Position numbers and translations under genes: made by a program. Under the pieces are notes generated by a model, which saw only the letters and a list, made by a program, of their open reading frames with translations, did not search any database and was not told where the DNA came from. A stretch of DNA of 64,000 nucleotides from Nemania diffusa (taxonomy: Eukaryota; Ascomycota; Sordariomycetes; Xylariales; Xylariaceae), in the NCBI GenBank assembly GCA_038501195.1, contig JBBPUQ010000005.1:1674001-1738000 (forward strand), in the 5' to 3' direction. Each line of letters opens with the position of its first letter. The stretch's first letter is position 1. This document shows, in pieces, positions 48,615-60,724 of this stretch.

Positions 48615-49717
48615 GTCGACTAAATATGTATGCGATCACACTGAGACTACTGATAGAGCCGGGCTTAGTTGCGGATATAGCGGCAGTCTTAGCAACGGCT
48701 TATACGCATTAGCTAGGTGTTGAAAGCATAAAAGGTAGTGGTATCATTGAAGAGCAACAGAGGTTAACCGCGATAGATGATATCTAGTTACACGCCAGGC
48801 AACTAGAAAGTCAAACTCAGGAATGTAATGGTAAATGATCAAAGCTAGGGTTTGTCCATCTTAGCTTCGCGACGGATGATAGTTGACGATGGATCGATCA
48901 ATACCTTGAGAATTAGAATTGATGCCAAGCCTTTCGTCCGAGGTTCGGACGAAAATTTGTCAGCTTTTGTGGCTCGATGGCTTGGCGTTGCGTGGAACTT
49001 TCGGACGAAACCACCCAGATCATCACGGTGTGCTGATACTCATGCAACCCCCTACACATCTGGTCTGACCAAGCAATTATGAATTAGGTTAAACTTCGAA
49101 CTAACTTTAACATTGCCGATGTGTACGGAATCCTGTATTGGGCGCGAAAGAGTAAGAGGAGAGGACTAACTCTAACAGTACAAGTATGTGACCCCGGAAT
49201 TCCAGGCTTTGATATCCCCTGACAATCCGATCTATTACTCGGCCAGTCATATGCCTAGAGTTTCCGAGGTAAGCCTGCAATCTCTGCTTCCAATGGGGAA
49301 AATGAACGAATTATTCCTTGTTCAACATATATATGGAACAGGTTGATCGATCGATCGTATAAGCAGATAATTGGGCGAATCGTCCCAATCTTTCTCCTGC
49401 GCGCGATGACCATCTGCGTGATCAAATAATGTGGCTTAGTGCACCCAGAAATTTTCCTATCTACGGTGGCTTAGCAAGAACATACTATTCCTCTAAGCCG
49501 GTCGTCTAGCTCCTAGTTGGTGACGGAACGAGGATGCTATTAACGACTTCTCCCTAGCTAAGACTAATCTCATTGGACCGCCTCCGTCAACAGCACTGGA
49601 GAATAGTGAAGCATGGAGAAGCTTGCGTCATATGATTGGCTTCATTTCTGTCAAAGATTCCGTACAGACCCTAATCGACTAACTTCGGGTCAGTCATAGG
49701 TGAGAGTTGGCTGAGCT
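48615..49717. other. gene-poor stretch upstream of the transcription factor
   Basis: No intact gene is seen. From about 49190 protein-like fragments appear on the plus strand (for example YVTPEFQALISPDNPIYYS) that may belong to the decayed AAA ATPase gene listed next, but the match is not secure. Confidence 0.4.
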
Positions 49718-50610
49718 GCCGAAGTACAGGGCACAGCTAATGTAGAGCACTGCATTCTGTTGTTAAGTTATATAGACAGGATAGAGGCTTTGTTTCAAAG
49801 CGTTAATCCCACCCTGGGTCGAAGGTTCCCGCTATTATCGGCTTTTGACGTCCAAGATTACTCAAGAGACAAAATGCGACAAATCGTGAGCTTGGGACTA
49901 GCTGAGTTGGGACTCACCACGTCGGACAGCGCAAAAAAACATCGCCATGAGAGTGCTCGATCAAACACGAAACCGCCGTAACTACGGTAATGGAGGTGAG
50001 GTAGATATACTACTAGATCGAGCCAAGATACAGTAGCGAAAGAGACTATCTTCACTATTACACTGACTAACGACGAAAACGCGCGTCTACGTTTCGAGCC
50101 ACGAGACTTCAACCCCGAGTTCGACAAGACGGACCGCGCGGAGACTAGCATCCCCCGACCCTTTGGGGATTTTATCGGGCCCGGGGGCCTTGATAGACAA
50201 CATGGAAGGCTAACGCAATGCTGAAGCTCTCGATATACCTCCGATCGCAAATACCCTTCGCCTTCCTCTCGCCGCCAGGCAAGTATTAACTTAGCTACAA
50301 TCCTGGTGAGAAATCCTACTAGTCTAGTCTTAGGTACGGGCAAAGTTCTCTACAACATGGGCTCTCTAGCTACGAGGGACGTAGTGAACTACTCTAGAAC
50401 CAACCTCATCGAAGTTGTTAGTCATACAGCCATGAAGACGCAGAGAGTCTTTCAGAAGGCTCATGAAAAAGAGCTTTTCATCGACGAGGCATAACATCTG
50501 TCTAATAATCCACTCGGATAAGAGGCAGTTGCCGACATAATGAATCTCTTGGCTTAAGATAGGTATAGGAATAAGATTATCATGCTTCTGGCTAGGATCA
50601 AAATAGGTTG
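49718..50610 (+). pseudogene. relic of a tandem AAA ATPase (SpoVK/NFX1-helicase-like fungal family)
   Basis: The fragment AEVQGTANVEHCILLLSY, then DRIEALFQSVNPTLGRRFPL, is the end of one AAA module (sensor strand and arginine-finger region). RFEPRDFNPEFDKTDRAE is the linker between modules. GTGKVLYNMGSLATRDVVNY is a degraded Walker A and its following helix. KTQRVFQKAHEKELFIDEA is the Walker B. After it come HLSNNPLG, EAVADIMNLLA and DRYRNKIIMLLA, separated by TAA stops. Two of these stops sit where relatives have Gln, consistent with CAA-to-TAA change. Several frame changes and stops make it non-functional. Intact relatives are large multi-AAA proteins of unknown role common in filamentous fungi. 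Confidence 0.65.
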
Positions 50611-50689
50611 TATACCTAGGTAGCTAACGCCTTAATTCTCAGGAGGTAGCTGCTCCAATCTTGCTCCAGCCTACCCCCTCGATATCTGA

Positions 50690-51154
50690 TTATTCGCAAG
50701 CTATGACGGTCGGATCGCCGTCTACCCAAAGATAGTTGGCTACCCACTTGCGGATCTTCCATAGGTTGTCCACCTTAACTAAATCGCACCGATACATACC
50801 ACCTGAGGAGAATTTATTGGCAGTGGGGTCGTAATCCTCGTCGGGGCGAACGTGTTGCGACACTACTGAGCACGTGGCCTGAGCCGTGGTGTTGCTCTGG
50901 ATGTCGATACGGATGCTACTCAGAAAGTGGGTGGAGTTATGCTTTGCAACGCGGTTAAAAGCTGCGGCTTTAAACTCGTCGATGCCTTCGGTATATGCTC
51001 CTGGCATCTTGGCCTCGAGATCTGGGGTAATTGCCGACAGCAGAAGTGCCTCGTCATTATGGTCGAATGCAAGGACCGCACGGTAAAGTGCGTCAGTGAT
51101 AGCCTCGCGAACGGTGAGGTTGCCGGCAAGCGTAGCTGGAAGTATAAAGGCCAT
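50690..51154 (-). CDS. SnoaL-like (NTF2-fold) small protein
   Basis: A single exon encodes 154 aa. The pattern is that of SnoaL_4-type proteins: an N-terminal helix (VREAITDALYRAVLAFDHND), a short strand with TPDLEAKMPG, a helix near EGIDEFKAAAFNRVAKH, then alternating beta strands (HFLSSIRIDIQ, AQATCSVVSQHVRP, GMYRCDLVKVDNLWKIRKW). The family includes small cyclases, dehydratases and isomerases of secondary metabolism as well as non-enzymes; no catalytic residue can be assigned with confidence. It is the only intact-looking gene between the transcription factor and 60.7 kb, and it lies between two decayed genes, one of them a megasynthase remnant, so it could be a survivor of a secondary-metabolite locus. 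Confidence 0.75.
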   Translation of the reverse strand: MAFILPATLAGNLTVREAITDALYRAVLAFDHNDEALLLSAITPDLEAKMPGAYTEGIDEFKAAAFNRVAKHNSTHFLSSIRIDIQSNTTAQATCSVVSQHVRPDEDYDPTANKFSSGGMYRCDLVKVDNLWKIRKWVANYLWVDGDPTVIACE

Positions 51155-52220
51155 GGCGACTAATGAGGATTACTGATATAGATTAGGGCACGGGCACGGG
51201 CTTAGTAGGCAAATAAGTTTGATGGCGAAGTATGGCGAGAAGCTGCTAGGTAGAATGAAGGTTAGTTGCGGAGTTAATATACTCGACGTAGGCACGGTTT
51301 TAATCTTAGACGTAAGGGCAAACCGCCGAGCCCATCTGGCATCCGTCATGTTTTCCCTTGGTATTACGGAACAGAGCTGCAACGCTAAGCCACGACACTA
51401 CTCAAAGTACAACGTTGTCAAGATGGGGAACCTTGACTGTTTGAAGATCTCATATATAGGACTGTGACACAAAGTGGGAATAATTAACTAACACTAGGTT
51501 TAAAAAATGACAGACTGGCCAACTATCAAGTAATTATACGCAGGATATAGATAACTTACTCATAGTTTAATTTCTTCTGGTAGAAGCCGGTAGCAATGGA
51601 CATCGCTATTATTATTAGCCAGAGACATTAGTTTTCGAATGTTAAAGCCCAATATCTGGAGTTTCAAAGTCCCTATTAATTTAATTTTGTTTGATTTGGA
51701 CTCAAGTCTGGTTACATGAGCTGGGGTAGACGTCTTGAGGTATTATGGTACACTACGTCAGTCTTGAACATATGACCTTTCTTCGTGTAGTATTAGCCCT
51801 CTATACGAGAATAAGTTCAAATAAGGGAAAGTGCCCCTTTAATGTCAGGATCACAAAAATGGGGTGTAACATATACGCGCACAGCTACAGTTAACACCTC
51901 TCTGCTATAGTCCCCTAACCCTGACATTGTAGGGTAGCAATATTGTTAAAAATTCCTTCCCCTCTTTTTGGTACTATTTTACCCCAGAGTTCGGTACATC
52001 TGTTACTAAGCAATGCTATAACATTATATAGTTGAAACGGAACCTTATGGAGACTCGCACCAACAGGATAGTGATGATATGACCGTTGCCACAACCCGAA
52101 ATTAACATGATCTGGCCCGAGCAGTGGTGATAAGACGGACGCTTGTACAAGATGTCGTTGTCAGTGAGCCCATTGTGTGTATAGTGACAGAATATCTAAG
52201 GGACTGAGGGCCGTAATTGC
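51155..52220. other. gene-free stretch
   Basis: No coding sequence is supported except fragments close to 52100 that may extend the megasynthase relic leftward. Confidence 0.4.
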
Positions 52221-53280
52221 AAGTATCGAACAGGGGACATCGGCCATCTACAGACAGATGAGGCCCTGCTATTTCATCAGTGCGTGACGAGAGATACACA
52301 GACTAAGATCCGAGTCCTACGTACCAAGCTCAGTGATGTCGAGAAAAACATCCTTGGGGCAGCTGGGGAGGGTACTGCGCGAGGTAGTCGTATCACCCCA
52401 TCAGGGTGATGTTGGGTCTGAATTTCTAGTCGCTTATTCCGTATTCACACCGCAAGACCACTATAACAAAATAGGCAATGACTTTGCGGCAACGGTTACT
52501 CAGTTAACTGTTATTCTCAATGTACACAGTGTCTGTCGTTAGTTTTCCCTTAGACAAGCTGCTACTTAAGAATCACTCCAAGGTGCATCGTAAAGCTATT
52601 AGTGAGATACCCCTACATTAGCAAGTGCATGACGAAGACGTTACCGAGGACAATTTAGAGTAGATGGAGACCATGGCCCAACTGATGGGCGTTTGACACG
52701 ATATCCTCGAAGGTAACGTGGTAGATGTCGATAATTTGTCTTCTACTACTTTCTTTCTAGTTGGCGGAAATCGTTGCAGTCCGCCCCCAGTCGCGTATCC
52801 GTCAAGGCTTCAACGTAACGAAGTCACTTGTTCAGCTTATAAGTGGCAACAGGCTAGGTGAAATGGCACGTAAGGGGGGTGAGAGAGTGAGTATTAACAC
52901 GCTTGACCGGGTACAAGAGATTGCTTTGCCTCGCATCGCCGCGAGTCTACTCACTATAGTTCTCTCCAAGCCTAGGCCAAAACCCAGAAAGAAAGCCATA
53001 TTGGTCACTAGGGGGACCGGGTACTTGTCTAAGTTTATCCTTCCACAACTGGCCGCCCGTACGGATGTTAGTGCCATCCATTTAGTTGTTGTGCGGGAAA
53101 ACTTCTCGGAGAGTAGCCTTGGAAAACCGGCTACTACGAGCACTTCCGCCATATAAGTTGTGTCTCATGCTGGCAATCTCTGCCTCCCATTCCTCGGTCT
53201 TTCAGAGGAGGAATTTGCCGCGCTATCTCGTGATAGTCATCATAATTATCTACTCATAAGTTTCGTATCTTTTGTCTAGT
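52221..53280 (+). pseudogene. relic of the adenylation-carrier-reductase end of a PKS-NRPS or NRPS-like synthase
   Basis: KYRTGDIGHLQTDEALLFH, then DTQTKIRVLRTKLSDVEKNI, is the A7-A8 end of an adenylation domain. GDVGSEFLVAYSVFTPQDHY and NHSKVHRKAISEIPLH continue it through the A10 lysine region. FFLVGG at about 52760 is the carrier-domain motif, but the serine following GGN is lost in a frameshift before RPQSRIRQGFNVTKSLVQLI. RKKAILVTRGTGYLSKFILP and QLAARTDVSAIHLVVVRE are the start of a terminal reductase domain (normally VTGGTG; the second Gly is Arg). HAGNLCLPFLGLSEEEFAAL follows in another frame. Stops occur at expected Trp (TGA) and Gln (TAG, TAA) sites, and several frameshifts are present. 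It is non-functional. Upstream condensation or ketosynthase modules were not found. Confidence 0.75.
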
Positions 53281-56200
53281 ATTATACTCCTAGTGACGTT
53301 CCATTTCCAATAAAATACCCCCCGCTACAGTAATCTTATTGATAGTGAGACACTTGTATCTCACACACGTTGTACTCTAGAGGCTTGACTACGGTCGTAA
53401 AGGTAGCACTTTCAGAGATTTCTTCATTAGCCTACTAAAAAAGGGGTCTAGTTTTATAGCCTATGGCACAGCCACAAGCAGGTGGTTTGCCCGCCCTGTC
53501 ACAATAGCAACAGCTATCATTTTTCTATAACATTAACAGATGACTCGGACATACACAAATAGTAGAGATAGCTTAGAGAGCCCAGTCGCGCGATGTAGGT
53601 CGCGTTCCTTCGTAAAAAGGATTAGAATCGTTATAACGACCTACTGAAAAGGAGAGAAAGTTCAGGTACTTTAGCTCGGTCATGTGATACGATAAGGGTT
53701 ATCGGGGCCCCTTTTTTCTGATATTGCCCCTGAAGAGCTTGAACCGTCATGAATAGCACCGTTAATAGAACTGCTGCTTCGTAGTTTTTAGTATCTGGAT
53801 TTTGCTTGTGTCCTCGCAAGGGATCTAACTTCGATTAAATAACGCCGAGCACGAGCTTAGGCGGGTTAACGGGCGTGATTTAGCTGTTACGCGCGTTTTT
53901 ATCGTTTTATTTGTAAACTCTCTTGTATATTTAAGTGTTCCCCTAGGATGGAGATAAATAATACTTACACGCTACAAGACCCCAAGCAGGTATGAAGGCC
54001 TACGGCCTCCCCCCGGCGTTAATATTACTAACTAATTAAAAGTTTCTGCAGATAAAGACCGTTTTTTAGGATTGCACAAGAAAGCCTCTAGCTATAAATA
54101 GTAAAACAAAACTATTGGCAGCTAGGAGCAAAGACGAAGGCTAGTTAAAGAAGGCAGAACAAGCGGGATCTCTGCACTCGCACGATAAGTCAGCTGAGGG
54201 TATCGTACCGAGTTATCAATATTGCTCGAGCAAAGGCCTTTTCTCTATATAGCTATTCGCATCACAGATTCAGATGGCCTTCCGAGAAATACGGTGGCAG
54301 TCAATTGTATCCTTTTGGCAGTATACACAACTGGGTATTGGACAGGCTGTTACAGTCTTAGATAATAGTCATAAAGGGCCGAAGGCAGGCTCGGCCCGCA
54401 CGATAGAAAGCTTAGTAGTCGAGAGTTGCGTTGGAGAGAAACACGGTTTCTTACCTGGCGACAACAAGGTTACCAGCTAGACGAAGGTCACCCGAATTAG
54501 ATACACAAACTTATGATGTCAAGTAAATTAACTCGGTACCACAACATCATGTCTGAGTAGCCTATAGTTGCCTGTTTGCCCCAAGGATTGCCTCAATCTT
54601 GATATCAATGTGGTACCCATTGTGGATTAGCGAATGAAATTAGATGTATACTTGTGAAGGGATAGGGTCCGACCATCATCTGGATGGGCGAGTAGCCCTG
54701 TTACAACTCGTATGCGCTGCTCCCCTGTAATATTTGTAAGAGCTTCCCTACTCGGTCATCTTCATCTGCCCACACGTATCGAATATTCACTACAAACAAA
54801 ACTAATGCTAGTTCTACTGATGCGAGGTAGTGTAGTCGATTCAGAAGTGAGTCATAGACTAGAGTGTAACACGTAGAAGTTACAGCCGACCAGTGATGAT
54901 CGTGGCCAACTTGGGTTTAAGGCAGGGTTGTGCTATTGGTGTGTCCTACCTCGATATGTATTGTTCTGGCCGATGGTGCAAGCGGTGAAGTTGCTTCAAC
55001 TTTGTGCTCGTTGCTTTCTCATGAATGAGCTTAGCAGAAACTATATTCAATACATATCCTATTTACAATCTGTGCATGTAAGTGGGGTTTTATTGAATAT
55101 TCCGACTTTCTTATCCCTAGTTATTACCTAATGGCGCTTGATTTTTAGAAATTGTGTAACGTCCTTTTTGGCTTCTCGTGATATAACATGCTAATATGTT
55201 CCTGGCTTGTACAAGGTAATCCCTAATTTTCCGCTCGCCATCCGCTCAACGGGGCAACTAGCCCTTTACACCGTTGCTGTAACACTCTCTGCCCGTCAGC
55301 AAATACTCCGGCGTATACACCCACTCCCTCGCTGCTCACCAAGAGCTATACGGAGAGAGTTGCACATAACCTTGCACCACGCGCACCTGTACAGAAACAA
55401 TAAATCCCCCGAATTGTCTCAGGCGAGGCAAGAGCTGCTGTACTCCCCATCCCCATAGGCATCCTACCTTCAGACACGTCATCCGAAGTATAAGCCCATA
55501 ATCGAGTAGACTAGAGCCTCTCACATGGACGAGCAAGGCGCACAACAGCCTCACGGCTCTAAACCGACAGGACGAAAGAACTTGATGACTGCAGGAAATG
55601 CTCGATGCTGTTTAACTCATGCACTCTTCTCACCGATGTAGCATGTCTTCGATTCCTCTGCGCTAACTTCGCTGGGCTTGGCGAAATAATGTTTCGAGAC
55701 TGTGGCGGCCATCCGTTCTGACGCACTACCTACTATGGTGCATTCCTACCATTTAACCTTCGAGCTAGTGTTAATTCCTGTGGACTCTGGCTTGTGGCTA
55801 ACTCTGTGTTTTCAACTCTTCCTCCCGAGAACATTAGAGCGATCCTTAAGCGGGGCTGACGTGCAAATCGATGTATTATGCACGCAGCCTACTCCGAGAT
55901 TTGGTGAAACCGGCTCGGCTGGATGCATGCTGTCATTCAGTGTCTGCCCACCCCGTAGGCTTTGGGCCACGATGATGTACTAGTCTCAGCTCTTGGGCAC
56001 TTGTGCATCACAAACTGAGTTTATGAGGTTGGGCCGCCCCATGTCTTTATGTGAATGCTAAGATGAATTAGAAATGCCTCGGCATAGTAGACAGATAGGC
56101 TGTTACTCAGCAGGAAGTCTTTAAGGCAGACATGACATGACTCTTCTTTAGGGTTTAACAAGTCCGCCGAGAAGATGCCGTGTTTGCAGAGGAGCGACAG

Positions 56201-59200
56201 TGATCACCTTCAATTGTAAGGCAGATTTAAAGCAGTAGAGGCACTTGAGGGGCTGGCGCGGGTCGGGTACCGGCAATAGCCTGTATGTGTTTTGCGTTTA
56301 ATCGTTCCAAGCACGAGGTTTTACATGCCGAGATCGCTGAGATCATAGCCTGGCTAGACAGTAGATAGGGGGTTCGATCTGCCTGCGTAGCTCCCCAAAT
56401 ACTCGAGCAGGCAAGATTGAGAGATCAGATAACTCAGGAAATGTCCGAACCGGACGTTCAAGCCGCACAGCATATTGGTCTGGAGTGGCTACATGCATCA
56501 TAAGCGAGGCAAGCATTGATTTTTGGCTTGTCATTTGAATACGCGCTTAGTACCTCTTGTTTACACCGCAGTAGGGACAGACCCATAAGCCCGGTCCAGC
56601 AATACCTACCAGGTAGGTACCTATACCAGTAAGTAGTATACTGGGCCCTTGGCGACACAGCCCCGGTTCCCATCCTGCCAATGTTCCAAGTTCTACGGCT
56701 GTCCCCGGTAATGACACTCGCTGGAACCCCAGCCAGCCAGCTAACCCAGGTACTAAGTAGACAGTGTAAGGTCGTGTGAAACAGGCCTCGTTCATCGCCA
56801 TGACACGTGCTTCTGGAACAAATTCTGGACTTGGACCTTGCCTGCGACAATCTCGATACCCAGTGAAACACGGATCGCAAACTCGACAGCAAGCAATAAC
56901 GGGCGCAACAATGACATCGCACATCCCGCCTACAGGTAACAACATCCTAACCCAATGCCATTACTTCCATCCTGGACTGGACTAGATGCATACCTACCTC
57001 CTAACTTGAATATCTGCCTGCGTATATTCGTGTATCACGGACACAGGTGGGACGGAATATGCAGGTATGCATCGCTACAAGCTTTAGAGGCACATAAGTA
57101 CGACCTACTTAGTCTGAGAAGGCTTTTGTTTTTGCTGATCTTTACCGTGACCACCATTGCGAAAATGTTGTATGATTGCCTACCTGACCGAGAGGATCAA
57201 CTCGAGGAAACTGGAACGACGTGTAAACGATATTCTGAAGGCCCAATCGCGACATGTCTGATACTTGGCACTGCTGCAGCTTTGCTTAAGTACCTACATA
57301 GGTACCTGTCATGTGGTGTGTGTGCGGACTCGTGGTGGACGTCGTGGAACCCAGGTAGGCTCAAGTAGGTAGTACGTTTGCGCTGATCTAACGGCCGCTG
57401 AATGTCTTCGGCTCTCCTTGTTGAACATTTCCATATGTATGCACACTTAAGCTTGCCTACAGGATACACTACCCACACCTATGAAGTATATTCCGTACAT
57501 ACCTTGGATGCTAAGAGGGCATATGTACAAAGCTGCCTATGTTACCTCTGCTAGGTAGTTGGGGTGAAACTATGTAGGTATTCTGTGAACTTCATCTAAG
57601 CCCTCCCCTGCGAACTTATTCCGAGTTAAAACAGGCCCTTGTCTGTCTGGTAGCAGGCTCGGTACCTCCCGGACCCCACAGGCGTTGAAGTGCTGTGCAC
57701 TGCCAATACTCAGTACTGTACACCACTTAATCTTATCTACGTTCTACTGTGATATGGCGCCTTCATACATGCTGCCACTTACACACATGCAGGCAAGACT
57801 ACTACTCTGCGTCTGCACGAATTCTGATGGGCGGAGTGCGCCCGCGTCGATCAGGGTCCCGTGTATGTAAGTAGCTCGGTCACAGATGGTTATTATACCT
57901 CTTTGGCGGACTCATCAAACGGGGAACCAATACACCTGGCTGCGTCTCCGTTTCAAGCGACAATCCGGGTCTCAGCTTGTGGATCACCCAGTTTCCCTCA
58001 GACGGTAATAAGGATCGTGGGTTATTCGAAATCTAAACCTCCCGTTACCTGCTCCCAACATCGCTTATTATTAATATTCTTTAGGAGCCAGTTCACTTGC
58101 GGCTCGCGTTAGAGTATACATCACAATGCAAGAGGTTGATAGTGATGTAAGTATAAGTAAATCTTCATTCAACAACACATAGGACCCAAGACTATTTTAT
58201 CTTAAAATTTAGACCTTAATAGATTCGGCAACACTTACTTTACGTGCCTACCCATCAGTCATCTATCTGCTACCTACCACTTTCAGTGCTCACAATTATG
58301 TACATTGGAGGAAATATCTAGATAATAAGCCCCCAGATCGGTCTACGCTACGGTACATTACCGAACCCTACCTTGTTACATCATCCTTGCGGGGCTAAGG
58401 ACTAGATACCTCGTAGTGCCGTGTGGTGTTGGATCTTGATACCTTCTTGGGCTCAAACTAATTCATCCGTCGTTCTCATTGGCTGGGGTGGTCGCATGCT
58501 GGTTCAGGGGTCAGCACAGGGGTGTCCAACATGTTGCTTAGGTAGGTGATATAACATACTGCGGAGGGCATGTTTGAAGACCAAAAGTCCTTGCTTCTAC
58601 TCTGGAAGGCTATGTACAGTATGTAATCATTTATGTGCATTGATACATAGGGGTATTTGGGGGCTTCAATGTCTGCATCAGTCAACCCAGCCCGCTGAAC
58701 GTGCTGCTGGGAAGATCATGGGCGTATTGTTATAGGTAGGATGTAGATAGGGCTACCTACCTATCCTGTACCGCACCGGGAGATTGGTTGCCTACCTACC
58801 TCCTACAAACCTGGTCAGGTATGTATGTATACGTACATATAGTTAGAGACGGGTAGATACCTACATATGTATCTTAACCTAGAACATTATTTGCCTAAGT
58901 GCCTTAGGTAAGTGAGGTAGGGTAGCTATGATGCTACACCAAATGATCATGGCGTATTCTGTCCCCCGGGGCCCAGCTCACTGCAACATCGGGCAGACCG
59001 CATCGTAGCCGTAGAAGTTACTGCCTACCTACCTACCTACCCGTTCCACCTGCGAAACTCTATCGTGCTACCTCCCTCTAGTGCTTTGCAAAGATCAGAT
59101 ATCCTTGTTGGCAACCATCTGTGCTTTTACTTAGTGCATACCTTCGGACGGCTAGCTAAGTGTCGTCGGATGCTACCACACACTACAACGCCCACCTTGT

Positions 59201-60724
59201 ATTGTGGAGTCTGGAGCTAGCAGCATCGGCACTAGAGCGAGGTGGTAGGTACCTACTGGTATATGGCATACCTCAGTAGCCGTCGTCGTCCCGCGGTGCG
59301 TTGTTCGTGGGGTGCCGTGCTCTTTGCTTTACACGGCACCGTGTTTTCATCAACCACCAGTATTCAAGAACTTCCTGGGTATTAGTCGATCCTGATCTGC
59401 CTCCGGATCTCTAACTCAAAACCAAACTTTTTTTCTTCCCTAAGAAACTGTATTGAACTTTGATAGTTCGGCACGTGGTGCTAGTCTGCCTACCTAAAAC
59501 AGCCGCAGTTTTCACCCTTTCATGCGGCCTGCCATCTGGACCCCCATCCCCCTCCATCTCTTTTTACAGCCCATCTAATACTCTTAATTCATCTTTTGGG
59601 CGAAATAGGGAAATGCTACTTTGGATTGTAACGGAACTGGTTAGCACAAGTTTCAGGCTACTTTGAGACCCTGTACTATTGACTTGCGAGGATCGAAACG
59701 GAGCTGCGCCGTGATCGACGTCTCAAGAGTGAAAACGCAAAGCACATCGCCATCGCCCTTCGGCCTATCCGCTTACACCGCACCAAACTTGGCTGGTAGG
59801 TAAGTACGGACAGAGGTCAAGCTGCCTACCGGGAACATCTATCAAACACCCTGTAACCTACTTCCCGTGCCTACGACGGAATACGATTCGACGCTCCGAT
59901 ATTTTCTTCTTTCTACCTCTCCTTTCTAGCTCTCTTTTAGCTCTCTTTCCCTCTTTTCGACTTCCTAGATATTGCTCCGTTATGATTTTGCATACCATAT
60001 CCTATAGGGTTCTAATTGGCTTCACACGTATATGTCTGTTTTCCAGATGATGGAGCACCACGCGCAAAGTTCAGTCTTCTGATAATTGATATTTTACAGA
60101 GCAACACTACGTCTGGGGACACACGCAAACTGCCTTCTTGTTACAATTAAAGAAGTGTGCCGAAAATCCCGGCTTTAAAGCAAATCTCACGTTGGATATT
60201 GAGGCCCGCCAGAGGCAAGGGTCCAACCTAGAAAAGAGAATACAGTGAATTGTTTCTCTTCAGTGAATCGTCTTGGGCCGATAAGACGTGAAGGCACTAT
60301 AGGGGAAGACATCCTAAGCGGCAGGCCTCGTTCGGTCGACCAAGAACCCAGGACGGCCACTGTTTCTCAATTCAGCTCCAAAGCCGCGAGATATTAGCCT
60401 GAGGCTTGAATCACGATATTACTCGGAAATTTTACAAACAGTATAGGGCTAGGGCTAGAGTGCTTTACTCTCTGTCTCTTCTTTGGTTGTGCTCCTAACT
60501 GTAGGTTTCGAGGACTCAATTGGAAGAACTAGCTACAGATTCAACCTTTTCGCCTAAAACCAACGTTGAAAACCAGGAGCAGTTGAGCACACGAAGCCTA
60601 AATATCTCCAACTTACAGTGCTATTCTACTATTGTTATACCTATTTTCTGTGGGCGAATCCATATCTATCAAGTCAGTCTTATCCGATACAGATTTACAA
60701 TCATCAGGTTCTCTACAAGACTCA
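53281..60724. other. 7.4 kb without a supportable gene
   Basis: Open frames of 60-154 codons occur on both strands, but none shows domain motifs, plausible splicing partners or consistent composition. The left part (to about 56 kb) resembles the decayed DNA around the two relics. From about 56.5 kb TAGGTA/CTACC motifs are frequent. The final kilobase (59.4-60.7 kb) is CT-rich in places and is probably the promoter and 5' leader of the gene at 60725. Confidence 0.5.
59023..59041. repeat. CTAC microsatellite
   Basis: GCCTACCTACCTACCTACC: about four and a half tetranucleotide units, in a region (58730-59050) where CTACC/GGTAG motifs are dense on both strands. Confidence 0.7.

Noticed and set aside
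54274..55983. Several open frames of 67-93 codons
   Set aside because: Searched by eye for transporter, transposase or synthase motifs that would extend the megasynthase relic; none was convincing.
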